Source: Thalassarchaeum sp002495735 (GTDB lineage: Archaea; Thermoplasmatota; Poseidoniia; Poseidoniales; Thalassarchaeaceae). From it: a DNA stretch of 64,000 nt. Positions 33,027 to 41,562 of the stretch are shown piece by piece (position 1 is the stretch's first letter; every line of letters starts with the position of its first letter). The DNA is taken from positions 3,922 through 67,921 of the forward strand of contig CALDRG010000022.1 in assembly GCA_937911265.1 (NCBI GenBank). Direction: 5' to 3'. The notes under the pieces were generated by a model that was not told the origin of the DNA, did no database searches, and worked only from the letters and a program-made list of their open reading frames with translations. The position numbers were made by a program, and so were the translations under genes.

Positions 33027-34151
33027 CTAGACCCTCTCGAGCACAGTGGCCATGCCCATTCCGCCTCCAACACATAGGGTGGCTAGTGCGTGTTCAGCGC
33101 CGTTCTTCTGCATCAATTGAGCGGCTTTGCCGGTGATTCTAGCACCACTGGCGCCAAGGGGATGTCCTAGAGCGATGGCTCCGCCCTCGATGTTGACCTT
33201 GTCTGTATCCAGTCCAAGTTCTCCTATCACCGCTAGGGATTGTGCGGCGAAGGCCTCGTTGAGCTCAATCAGGTCGATGTCATCAAGAGAAAGTCCGGCC
33301 CGCTCCAGTGCCTTACGAGAGGCGGCAACGGGGCCGATGCCCATGATCTCAGGGGCGCATCCGGAGACGGCGATGCTCTTGATGCGAGCCATCGGCACGA
33401 GGCCGTGCTCTGCTGCGAACTCCTCCGAGCAGACGAACACGAAGGCTGCGCCATCGGTGAGAGGAGAGGCGGTGCCTGCGGTGACTGTGCCGTTGGCATC
33501 GAACGCTGGACGCAGCTTTCTGAGTCCCTCGGCGTTGGTTCCAGACCTTATGCAACCATCCTCGTGCACCGTACCATCTGTGGTCTCAATGGGTACTATC
33601 TCGTCGACGAACGAACCCGACTCGCGTGCATTGTTGGCCCTTGCTTGACTCTCGATGGCAAATGCCTCTTGAGCGTCACGGTCAATTCCATGAATCTTGG
33701 ATAGGTTCTCGGCAGTAATTCCCATCGAAGTCAACACCTCCTCGGCGAGCACGGGGTTCGGCATCGGGTTGAATCCAGTCATGGGGATACGCGACATGCT
33801 CTCTACGCCACCAGCGATGAAAGCGCACCCCTGTCCTGAGTTGATGCGCGCTGCTGCATCATGGATGGACTGCATAGAAGATCCGCAGAAGCGGTTGACG
33901 GTGACTCCAGGGACAGTCTCTGGCAAATCAGTGAGGAATGTGATGATTCGAGCTAGGTTGTAGCCCTGCTCGGCCTCGGGAAAGGCACAACCCACGATTA
34001 GATCCTCAACTAGGGATGGGTCGATTCCGATATCCGATATCAGTCGGTTAACTACCGCTGCAGCGATGTCGTCAGGTCTCGTCCTTGCCAGCGCCCCCTT
34101 CTTTGCTGGAGTGAAGGGTGAGCGAGCATAACCAACGATAACGGCAGGCAT
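33027..34151 (-). CDS. acetyl-CoA acyltransferase (thiolase)
   Basis: 374 residues. The nucleophile Cys89 lies in VNRFCGSSMQSIHDAA; NEAFAAQSLAVIGE, GGAIALGHPLGASGARI and the C-terminal LCVGGGMGMATVLE supply the other active-site His and Cys residues, so the enzyme is complete. It cleaves 3-ketoacyl-CoA to acetyl-CoA and a shortened acyl-CoA. First gene of the six-gene leftward operon. Its ATG is about 20-30 bases downstream of a TATA-like element, consistent with a leaderless or nearly leaderless mRNA, and a 25-bp palindrome lies just beyond. Confidence 0.96.
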   Translation of the reverse strand: MPAVIVGYARSPFTPAKKGALARTRPDDIAAAVVNRLISDIGIDPSLVEDLIVGCAFPEAEQGYNLARIITFLTDLPETVPGVTVNRFCGSSMQSIHDAAARINSGQGCAFIAGGVESMSRIPMTGFNPMPNPVLAEEVLTSMGITAENLSKIHGIDRDAQEAFAIESQARANNARESGSFVDEIVPIETTDGTVHEDGCIRSGTNAEGLRKLRPAFDANGTVTAGTASPLTDGAAFVFVCSEEFAAEHGLVPMARIKSIAVSGCAPEIMGIGPVAASRKALERAGLSLDDIDLIELNEAFAAQSLAVIGELGLDTDKVNIEGGAIALGHPLGASGARITGKAAQLMQKNGAEHALATLCVGGGMGMATVLERV

Positions 34152-34170
34152 AAGCCTGCTTTACCGCTGC

Positions 34171-34180
34171 TATAATTAAA
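34171..34180 (-). promoter_or_regulatory. TATA-like element of the beta-oxidation operon
   Basis: TTTAATTATA on the minus strand, centred about 25 bases upstream of the thiolase ATG. That is where a TATA box would lie for a leaderless archaeal transcript. It stands out in the A+T-rich gap between two otherwise GC-balanced genes. Confidence 0.5.
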
Positions 34181-34192
34181 CTTCAAGTATCA

Positions 34193-34217
34193 AAAATTAC
34201 ACCTACGGTGTAGTTTT
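34193..34217. promoter_or_regulatory. 25-bp palindrome, candidate operator of the beta-oxidation operon
   Basis: Arms AAAATTACACC and GGTGTAGTTTT are separated by TAC; ten of eleven arm positions pair (only T34197 against G34213 fails). It lies 12 bases upstream of the TATA-like element and 41 bases from the thiolase start, and 111 bases from the divergent gene start at 34329. A dimeric regulator sensing acyl-CoA (TetR/FadR-like in role) would fit, but no regulator gene is adjacent. Confidence 0.5.
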
Positions 34218-34328
34218 ACACTTGGGTTTGAATTAATTCAGTAGCGTGCTAAATTGCGAAAACAAGGGAAAAATATCGAATCCGTAAGTTGATGGCCTCA
34301 AGCCCTGCTCGACCGACGAGGTGAAAAT

Positions 34329-34667
34329 GTGTCAGACGAAGAAGTAGGCCGGGTCGACCGGTATTTTCGGAAGGTCGGCGTAGCGGCTCTTGAACTCACG
34401 GGAGATCTCTCTATCGGCGACAGAATTCGATTCTCGGGTGCAACAACAGACTTCGAGATGGATGTTGAATCCATGCAGATTGACCTGAATCCGGTTGAGA
34501 GTGCTGGAGCAGGTGACGATGTCGGAATCAAGGTCCCCGAGAGGGTGCGACCAAGCGACAGCGTGACCCGATTAGATTCAGGAGCGGCGGGAGTCAGCCC
34601 GGAGATGATTAGGAATGTCGTAATTGTTGGTGCCGCGATAACCGCTGCGTACTTGTTATTTGGCTAA
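34329..34667 (+). CDS. EF-Tu domain 2-like protein with C-terminal membrane tail
   Basis: 112 residues, GTG start. Residues about 6-78 match the small archaeal translation-elongation-factor-like family: VGRVDRYFRKVGVAALELTG, then GDRIRFSGATTDFEMDVESM and GAGDDVGIKVPERVRPSD, a beta-barrel like domain 2 of EF-Tu without a GTPase domain. Unlike the usual roughly 85-residue family members it continues into a hydrophobic C-terminal segment, IRNVVIVGAAITAAYLLFG, which looks like a tail anchor. The role of the family is unknown; it often lies near U32 peptidases in other genomes (general knowledge), but none is here. Divergent from the beta-oxidation operon. Confidence 0.85.
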   Translation: MSDEEVGRVDRYFRKVGVAALELTGDLSIGDRIRFSGATTDFEMDVESMQIDLNPVESAGAGDDVGIKVPERVRPSDSVTRLDSGAAGVSPEMIRNVVIVGAAITAAYLLFG

Positions 34668-34719
34668 GTTGAGGGAGATTACGCCTTCACCGAACTCGGT
34701 AACGGGTCTGGTGCTTGCG

Positions 34720-36027
34720 TTATTTACGGCTTCGGCCGCGACCTGAACGCCGGCCATTGCGTCCACCATTGGATTGGTGATTTGATTTTCCCTTAGAGTG
34801 GTTACTGTTAGATTTGTTATTGCGCGGATGGCGCCGGCCGCGGCCCCGATTTTGCTGCTTCTTGGGCGCCTTATTCCCCTTGCGTGACCGGGCATTCTCA
34901 GAGTGGAAAGGTTGGTCCTCATCAACAGGGATGTCCTGACGAATAGTCTTCTCAATACCACGCAGATACTCGCCTTCGTTCTCATCGCAGAAAGCAATGG
35001 CGATGCCCCCCTGGCCTGCACGTCCCGTGCGACCAATGCGGTGCACATAGACGTCAGGCTCATTGGGTAGATCCAGATTGATGACGTGGCTGATGTCGGA
35101 GACATCGATGCCACGGCTCGCCACGTCAGTGGCGACTAGTACCTGGAGGGCGCCATTGCGGAATCGACGGAGGGCCTTCTCACGCGCGCCCTGACTCTTG
35201 TTGCCATGAATTGCGAGTGCTTCGATACCGTCTTGTCCGAGCTGCTTGACGATGCGATTGCAACCATGCTTGGTGCGACTGAACACGAGTACCTTCTCGG
35301 GTCGCTCCTCCTCAATAATGTAAGTCAAGAGGCCACGCTTATCACTCCTCATGACAAACATCAGGGATTGTTCAATGGCCTCGACGGTGGTCGATTCAGG
35401 TGTGATGGAGACGCTTATCGGGTTGTAGAGCATACCACGGGACAATTCGACAATCGAGTGCGGCATGGTGGCACTGAACAGCAGACTCTGGCGTTTCTTT
35501 GGAATTTGTGCGAGAATTTTGCGGATGTCTCGGATGAAACCCATGTCGAGCATTCGATCCGCCTCATCGAGAACGAGGAATTGCACGTGGGACAAGTCAA
35601 CGTATCCCTGAGAGATGAGGTCAAGCAAGCGACCGGGAGTGGCGACCAGGATGTCAACGCCGCGGCGTAATTTGTTCACCTGTGGACGCTGCGATACTCC
35701 TCCAAACATGACCATCGAACGGATGTCGAGGTGTCGTGCGTATTGCTCGATATTGTCGTGAATCTGGGATGCGAGCTCGCGCGTCGGACATAGTATCAAA
35801 GCGTGGATGTGGCGTAAGCCCGCCTGCGGATCTTCGGCCATCGCATCGAGGATTGGTAAGGCGAAAGCGGCGGTCTTTCCCGTGCCCGTTTGGGCACAAC
35901 CAAGCATGTCCCGGCCTTCAATGAGGTCGGGGATGGTTTTGGCTTGAATCGGTGTTGGCGTGACGTAACCAATCTCGTCGAGGGCATCCAGCAAAGGCTG
36001 ACAGAGCTTGAGAGAAGTGAAATCCAT
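34720..36027 (-). CDS. DEAD-box RNA helicase
   Basis: 435 residues from the Met of MDFTSLKL; the frame is open 15 codons further into the icd gene, but this start leaves 10 bases after the icd stop. All motifs are present: Q motif TPTPIQ, I AQTGTGKT, Ia PTRELASQ, II DEAD, III SAT, V ATDVASRGIDV and VI HRIGRTGRAG. The last roughly 65 residues are low-complexity Arg/Gly/Asn/Ser (RGRGRR, GGRNGRRSGRG), as in RhlE/CsdA-type helicases, and should bind RNA non-specifically. It unwinds short RNA duplexes in ribosome assembly, translation start or decay. The gene follows icd on the same strand. Confidence 0.95.
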   Translation of the reverse strand: MDFTSLKLCQPLLDALDEIGYVTPTPIQAKTIPDLIEGRDMLGCAQTGTGKTAAFALPILDAMAEDPQAGLRHIHALILCPTRELASQIHDNIEQYARHLDIRSMVMFGGVSQRPQVNKLRRGVDILVATPGRLLDLISQGYVDLSHVQFLVLDEADRMLDMGFIRDIRKILAQIPKKRQSLLFSATMPHSIVELSRGMLYNPISVSITPESTTVEAIEQSLMFVMRSDKRGLLTYIIEEERPEKVLVFSRTKHGCNRIVKQLGQDGIEALAIHGNKSQGAREKALRRFRNGALQVLVATDVASRGIDVSDISHVINLDLPNEPDVYVHRIGRTGRAGQGGIAIAFCDENEGEYLRGIEKTIRQDIPVDEDQPFHSENARSRKGNKAPKKQQNRGRGRRHPRNNKSNSNHSKGKSNHQSNGGRNGRRSGRGRSRK

Positions 36028-36037
36028 AATAATCAAC

Positions 36038-37300
36038 TCACATGTGCGCGATGATGGCGGCACCAAACTCACTGCACTTGAGCAGAGTCGCGTCGTCCAT
36101 CAGGCGTTCGAAATCGTAGGTCACGGTCTTAGCGCTGATTGCGCCTTCTACACCGTTAACGATGAGGTCGGCAGCCTCTGTCCAGCCTATGTGGCGCAGC
36201 ATCATCTCCGCCGACAGAATCAGACTGCCAGGGTTGACCTTGTCTTGCCCGGCATACTTGGGAGCGGTGCCGTGAGTGGCCTCGAAGATGGCGACCCCTG
36301 TGTCGTAATTGATGTTGGCACCGGGAGCAATTCCGATGCCCCCGACTTGAGCTGCAAGCGCGTCCGAGATGTAGTCGCCGTTGAGGTTCATGGTGGTCAG
36401 CACGCTGTACTCGTGAGGTCGAGTGAGAACCTGTTGGAGCATGGCATCCGCAATGACGTCCTTGATAGTGATCTCAGTGCCTGTTCTCGGGTTGGTCATG
36501 GTGCACCAGGGCCCGCCATCGAGTTCAGTGGCTCTGAATTCATCCTTTGCAAGTTGATATCCCCAGTCACGGAAGCCTCCCTCTGTGAACTTCATGATGT
36601 TGCCCTTGTGAACCAGTGTCACACTGTCCTTGTCGTTCTCGATTGCATGATTGATAGCTGCGCGGACGATACGTGCCGTTCCCTCCTGACTGACTGGCTT
36701 GATGCCGATTCCGCTGGTATTGGGGAATCGAATCTTGTCGACGCCCATCTCATTCTGAAGGAAGTTGATTACTTTGTTGACTTCATCACTGCCCGCCTCC
36801 CACTCTATACCGGCATAGACATCCTCGCTGTTTTCTCGGAAGATAATCATATCCACCGCTCCCGGATCCTTGACTGGGCTTGGAGATCCTGTGTACCAGC
36901 GAACGGGGCGAACGCATGCATAGAGGTCGAGTTGTTGGCGGAGCGCCACGTTGAGACTGCGAATGCCGCCGCCTACTGGAGTTGTCAATGGTCCCTTAAT
37001 CGAGACTAGCCCCTCGCGCATTGCTTCCTTGGTGGCCTCGGGTAGCCACTCACCGGTGGCATCGAATGCTTTCTGCCCGGCCAGTACCTCACTCCAATGA
37101 ATGCTGCGCTGGCCTCCATAGGCATGCTTGACTGCGGCGTTTACCACAGCCATCATGACCGGTGTGATATCGATTCCTATACCATCACCTTCGATGTAGT
37201 ACACGATGGGGTCATCGGGCACGCTCAGGCGGCCTTCCACCATCGATACTTGGGTACCCTCGACCATGTCTCTCAGCGCGCCGACCGACCCCCCCTTCAT
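36038..37300 (-). CDS. icd: isocitrate dehydrogenase (NADP-type)
   Basis: 420 residues. Core motifs: IVYYIEGDGIGIDITP, GPLTTPVGGGIRSLNVALRQ (the Ser that binds isocitrate, phosphorylated in E. coli), IIFRENSEDVYAGIEW, and the later GTAPKYAG substrate and cofactor loop. The set matches the E. coli-like homodimeric enzyme, which generally uses NADP. It oxidatively decarboxylates isocitrate to 2-oxoglutarate. Met codons at residues 1, 12 and 20 are all possible starts; comparison with E. coli favours residue 12 or 1. It works downstream of the aconitase at 42675. Divergent from the OsmC gene, 41 bases away. Confidence 0.95.
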   Translation of the reverse strand: MKGGSVGALRDMVEGTQVSMVEGRLSVPDDPIVYYIEGDGIGIDITPVMMAVVNAAVKHAYGGQRSIHWSEVLAGQKAFDATGEWLPEATKEAMREGLVSIKGPLTTPVGGGIRSLNVALRQQLDLYACVRPVRWYTGSPSPVKDPGAVDMIIFRENSEDVYAGIEWEAGSDEVNKVINFLQNEMGVDKIRFPNTSGIGIKPVSQEGTARIVRAAINHAIENDKDSVTLVHKGNIMKFTEGGFRDWGYQLAKDEFRATELDGGPWCTMTNPRTGTEITIKDVIADAMLQQVLTRPHEYSVLTTMNLNGDYISDALAAQVGGIGIAPGANINYDTGVAIFEATHGTAPKYAGQDKVNPGSLILSAEMMLRHIGWTEAADLIVNGVEGAISAKTVTYDFERLMDDATLLKCSEFGAAIIAHM

Positions 37301-37341
37301 GAAGCCAACCCTTCAAGGGCTATGGCGCCGGTGAGTGAGGC

Positions 37342-37734
37342 ATGAAGGGGGAGGTAAAGTGGACCGGAGCAGGCGGTTATGTTGGTACCGCTTCTAGCGG
37401 TAAGAGCTTCGGAATCTACGGTGACTCTTCCCCTAGCCCTACAGAGATGGTAATTCACGCACATGCTGCTTGCTCTTTGATCGATGTAATTGATGGTCTG
37501 AAACATAGAATAGCAAATGTGGAATATGCGACAGTCGAAATTGAGGTTGAGATGGCGGAAAAAGTTCCCAAGGTTTTCACATCTGTCAACATGAATTACA
37601 TCATCAAAGGCGATGTTCCCGAAGCCCTTGTCCGCCGGCTCATTGAAAGTAGTCACGAGAGATACTGTAGAATCGGGATAATGATTACTCGTTCAGGAGC
37701 ATCGTTGGATTGGTCACTTGATATGAGAACCTAA
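37342..37734 (+). CDS. OsmC family protein (YhfA-like)
   Basis: 130 residues. The family's two reactive cysteines are present: Cys44 in HAACSLIDVIDGL and Cys109 in SSHERYCRIG. The SPSPTEMVIHAHAACS segment is the usual helix before the first Cys. OsmC and Ohr proteins reduce organic hydroperoxides with thiols; the YhfA-like subgroup has no proven substrate. The DNA is somewhat more A+T-rich than its neighbours. A 126-base gap follows before the ribonucleotide reductase gene. Confidence 0.88.
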   Translation: MKGEVKWTGAGGYVGTASSGKSFGIYGDSSPSPTEMVIHAHAACSLIDVIDGLKHRIANVEYATVEIEVEMAEKVPKVFTSVNMNYIIKGDVPEALVRRLIESSHERYCRIGIMITRSGASLDWSLDMRT

Positions 37735-37860
37735 TAGAATCAATAATCTAACAATTGGTGTTCTATGGGAGCAGGGAATAATTCCTTGATTCGCCTCTGA
37801 GACAACTGAAGATTTCCTCAATCATTAAACACCCTCCATTAGGAAGAGTGAATCCCTTGC

Positions 37861-40800
37861 GTGGGACAGGGACAAATCGAATCGGAATCGACGATGGAGG
37901 GAGAGGGTATGCAGACTAGAGTCAAAGCAGATACCGAAGCCGGAATCGCAGAATCGGGGATGGTCATTGAGCGTCGGTTCACAACGGCCGGTGATGACCC
38001 GTTCGACACCTTCGACTGGATAGAGATGGATGTCGAGATTAGGAACCCAGACGGTTCTATGGCAGATACCATTGAGGGGGTGAAACTTCCCTCAGGCTTC
38101 ACTGGCGTACCTGGAAAGGTGTGTGCTCAGAAGTACCTGCGCAAGGCCGGTGTTCCGAAGCATCTACGCAAGGTGCCAGAGGATAATGTACCCGTCTGGT
38201 TGCAGCGTAGTGTACCGGACCACGAGAGGCTTCAGACTGTAGAGGCCAAAGAGAGAATGGGTGGAGAAGCTGACGGGAGGAATCTCTTCCGTCGACTCGC
38301 AGGGACCTGGACCTACTGGGGCTGGAAGTACGGCTACTTTGCCAGCGAGGCTGATGCCCGCGCCTACTTCGACGAGATGTGTTACTTGATCGCAAGCCAG
38401 CGCTCGGCACCTAACAGCCCCCAGTGGTTCAATACCGGACTGCATTGGGCCTATGGCATCGAGGGGCCGGCTCAAGGCCACTCGTTCATCGACCCTGCCA
38501 GTGGAGAACTGGAGTACTCAACTAACGCTTACGAGCACCCTCAACCTCACGCCTGCTTCATCCAATCGGTATCCGACTCTCTGGTCGGTGGCTCAGAGTC
38601 AATTATGGGCCTGTGGAACCGAGAAGCGTTACTATTCAAGTTCGGCTCAGGAACCGGTTCGAACTTCTCCAGAATCCGAGGAGCGGGTGAGCCTCTCTCG
38701 GGTGGCGGCAGCTCGAGTGGATTGCTGTCCTTCCTCAAGATAGGCGATAGGGCCGCTGGGGCGATAAAGTCCGGCGGCACCACCAGAAGGGCAGCCAAAA
38801 TGGTTACTCTGGATCTCGACCATCCCGATATCGAGGAGTACATAGACTGGAAGTCGAGTGAGGAGGAAAAGGTCTCAGCACTAGTGATAGGGAGCAATAT
38901 CCTGCAGAAGCACGCTAATGTCCTGATGGATGCGATTTGGGAGTACGGCGATGACGAAGGCCGATTCGACCAGAACGCCAACCTCGGTCTGCGCAGAGCC
39001 ATGGTGCGAGCTATCGGAGAACATGTTCCACCACCTCATATCCAGAGGATACTGGACCTTGCGAAGCAGGGATGGAAAGGTGTCGACTTCGAGGTTCTGG
39101 ACACCGACTGGCAGGGTGAGGCTTACCTTACTGTATCTGGTCAGAACAGCAACAACTCGGTCCGCGTCCCGAATCGGTTCATGGAATCGGTCAAGGAGGG
39201 TGGTGATTGGAACCTCTACTGGAGGACCGAACTGGAGAGTTCAGAGGCAGAGGGAAGGGATCCCGAACCGTGCAAAACCCTAGATGCGGGAGAATTGTGG
39301 AACAAGGTGGCATACACTGCTTGGGCCTGTGCTGACCCCGGCGTCCAATATGACACCACCATCAATGAGTGGCACACCTGCCCCGAGGGAGGGAGAATCA
39401 ACGGCTCCAACCCCTGCTCCGAGTACATGTTCCTCGATGACACTGCCTGCAATTTGGCCAGTATCAATCTCCTACACTACTACGACCTCAACACCCAAAC
39501 TTTCCAGATAGACGACTTCAGACATAGCGTCAGACTTTGGACCACGACCCTCGAGATCAGCGTTCTAATGGCGCAGTTCCCCTCTGAGGAGATAGCACGC
39601 AAGTCGTACGAATATCGCACTCTGGGTCTAGGCTACTGCAACATAGGCTCTCTGTTGATGCACATGGGCATTCCATATGACGACGAGCGAGCCTATGCAA
39701 TCTGTGGAGCGATCACCTCCATCATGTGCGGCGAGACCTACTCGACTAGTGCGGAGATGGCTTCGATACTCGGAACCTTTTCTGACTACGAGAGGAATTC
39801 CGAGCACATGCTGAAAGTGATGAGAAATCACAGGAGGGCTGCTTACGATTCGCCGGTGGACGAATACGAGGGGCTCACCGTTCCGCCCATGGGAATTAAC
39901 TCGAAGAAATGCCCGAAGGACCTACTCGAGGCGGCGAGGGAATCCTGGGATCGCGCGGTCAGAGATGGAGAGGAGCATGGATACAGGAACGCGCAGACCA
40001 CGGTCATCGCGCCCACTGGTACCATCGGCCTGGTGATGGGCGCGGACACCACCGGCGTTGAACCTCAGTTCTCACTCGTGCAGTTCAAGACGCTAGCTGG
40101 AGGCGGTTCGCTGAGAATTGTCAACAAGGGTGTACCGAACGCTCTTCGTCGACTTGGCTACTCCGATAGCAAGTGCAAGACGATTGAGGAGTATATCGTA
40201 GGCACCGGGCGACTCAGCGGATGTCCCACGCTCCCAGTGAACCGCATGAAGGAAGTTGGCTTCAGTGTCGAAGATCTCGCTGCCGTAGAGAAGAAAATGG
40301 GCGATGTGTTCGATTTGCGCTCGGCCTTCGCACCGACTCTACTCGGAAAGGAACTGTGCACAGGCGCCCTCGGAATGTCAGAGGAGCAATATGAAGATTC
40401 ATTCTTCGATACCCTAGACTTCCTCGGCTTCACCTCCGAGGAGATAGAAGCGGCTCAATCCCATATCTTCGGGAATCTGACCATCGAAGGAGCGCCTGGA
40501 CTCAAGAAAGAACATCTGGCCGTGTTCGACTGTGCCACTCCATGCGGGGCGAAAGGAACGAGGTCAATCGCATGGCCTGCTCATGTGAAGATGATGGCTT
40601 CTGCGCAGCCATTCATCTCGGGAGCGATTTCCAAGACCATTAACATGCCATCCAATTCAACAGTAGATGATGTCAGAGAAGCTTACAACCTCAGTCACAC
40701 TACCATGAACAAGGCATGTGCGGTTTACCGCGACTGCTCAAAATTATCGCAACCCCTGATGAACAAACTCGTCGAGGACACCGAACTGGCCGAAGAGGTC

Positions 40801-41553
40801 ACTGAAGAGGAAAAACTGGTAGAGAGAATGGTCGTGGAGACTGTCAAGGCTCTGCCCCTTCCAGAATCCGTGGCTCAGCCAGTGGCTGAGTCATTCGTGA
40901 AGTTCATCGCAACCAGACGGACTCTGCCAGATAGGAAGAGGGCTATTTCCACTAAGGCTAGGATAGGCGGGCACAGCGTCCGTCTGATTACCGGAGAGTA
41001 CCCAGATGGTAAATTGGGCGAGATTATTCTGGTGACCTCTAAGGAGGGTGCGGCTTGGAGAGCCATGCTCAATCAGTTCGCAATAGCCGTATCGATTGCT
41101 TTGCAACACGGCGTCCCACTAGAGGCTTTCATCAAGGTATTCACTTTCCAGAAATTCGAGCCTAGTGGGCCGGTTGAAGGCGGTAGTGGGCGGGTCAAGA
41201 TGGCTTCGAGCTTGGTCGACTGGATTTTCAGAGAGTTGGCCATCGACTACGCCGGACGGGACGACCTCGCCCATGTTGGCGTCGAAGATTTCGATCAATT
41301 CTCAATTAGCAAACCCGAGATTACTGAAGAAGGAGTGATGCGGGTCGAGGGTGAGAAAAGGGAAGTTCAGATGACTCTCGATGCGACTGTCGCTCCGCTG
41401 CAAGAGAAGGATGCCGAGAGTCGTACGCGGCAGGCGGCACGCGAGAGGGGGTTCACCGGGGACATCTGTGATGAATGTGGAAGCAGCCAGATGGTGCGCA
41501 ACGGAACCTGTCTGAAGTGCAATGCCTGCGGCTCTACAACCGGTTGCTCGTGA
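37861..41553 (+). CDS. nrdJ: vitamin B12-dependent (class II) ribonucleotide reductase
   Basis: 1230 residues with GTG start (ATG at 37894 is the next choice). The RNR barrel carries GSGTGSNFSRIRG, HACFIQSVSDSL (substrate-site Cys), the finger-loop NGSNPCSEYMFLDDTACNLASINL region and the phosphate site APTGTIGLVMGADTTGVEP. Residues about 1010-1120 form the TSCPD domain typical of long NrdJ proteins, and the C-terminus is a Cys-rich ribbon (CDECGSSQMV, CLKCNACGS), where the redox cysteines that re-reduce the active site are expected. No N-terminal ATP-cone is evident. It makes deoxynucleotides using adenosylcobalamin, so it depends on the adenosyltransferase at 20834. Its end is 9 bases from the convergent tfb gene. 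Confidence 0.96.
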   Translation: MGQGQIESESTMEGEGMQTRVKADTEAGIAESGMVIERRFTTAGDDPFDTFDWIEMDVEIRNPDGSMADTIEGVKLPSGFTGVPGKVCAQKYLRKAGVPKHLRKVPEDNVPVWLQRSVPDHERLQTVEAKERMGGEADGRNLFRRLAGTWTYWGWKYGYFASEADARAYFDEMCYLIASQRSAPNSPQWFNTGLHWAYGIEGPAQGHSFIDPASGELEYSTNAYEHPQPHACFIQSVSDSLVGGSESIMGLWNREALLFKFGSGTGSNFSRIRGAGEPLSGGGSSSGLLSFLKIGDRAAGAIKSGGTTRRAAKMVTLDLDHPDIEEYIDWKSSEEEKVSALVIGSNILQKHANVLMDAIWEYGDDEGRFDQNANLGLRRAMVRAIGEHVPPPHIQRILDLAKQGWKGVDFEVLDTDWQGEAYLTVSGQNSNNSVRVPNRFMESVKEGGDWNLYWRTELESSEAEGRDPEPCKTLDAGELWNKVAYTAWACADPGVQYDTTINEWHTCPEGGRINGSNPCSEYMFLDDTACNLASINLLHYYDLNTQTFQIDDFRHSVRLWTTTLEISVLMAQFPSEEIARKSYEYRTLGLGYCNIGSLLMHMGIPYDDERAYAICGAITSIMCGETYSTSAEMASILGTFSDYERNSEHMLKVMRNHRRAAYDSPVDEYEGLTVPPMGINSKKCPKDLLEAARESWDRAVRDGEEHGYRNAQTTVIAPTGTIGLVMGADTTGVEPQFSLVQFKTLAGGGSLRIVNKGVPNALRRLGYSDSKCKTIEEYIVGTGRLSGCPTLPVNRMKEVGFSVEDLAAVEKKMGDVFDLRSAFAPTLLGKELCTGALGMSEEQYEDSFFDTLDFLGFTSEEIEAAQSHIFGNLTIEGAPGLKKEHLAVFDCATPCGAKGTRSIAWPAHVKMMASAQPFISGAISKTINMPSNSTVDDVREAYNLSHTTMNKACAVYRDCSKLSQPLMNKLVEDTELAEEVTEEEKLVERMVVETVKALPLPESVAQPVAESFVKFIATRRTLPDRKRAISTKARIGGHSVRLITGEYPDGKLGEIILVTSKEGAAWRAMLNQFAIAVSIALQHGVPLEAFIKVFTFQKFEPSGPVEGGSGRVKMASSLVDWIFRELAIDYAGRDDLAHVGVEDFDQFSISKPEITEEGVMRVEGEKREVQMTLDATVAPLQEKDAESRTRQAARERGFTGDICDECGSSQMVRNGTCLKCNACGSTTGCS

Positions 41554-41562
41554 GCAGTGTGC

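Noticed and set aside
36008..37009. 333-codon plus-strand open frame opposite icd
   Set aside because: It lies wholly on the antisense strand of a clear isocitrate dehydrogenase with all motifs, and its translation shows no known family. It reflects codon bias of icd.
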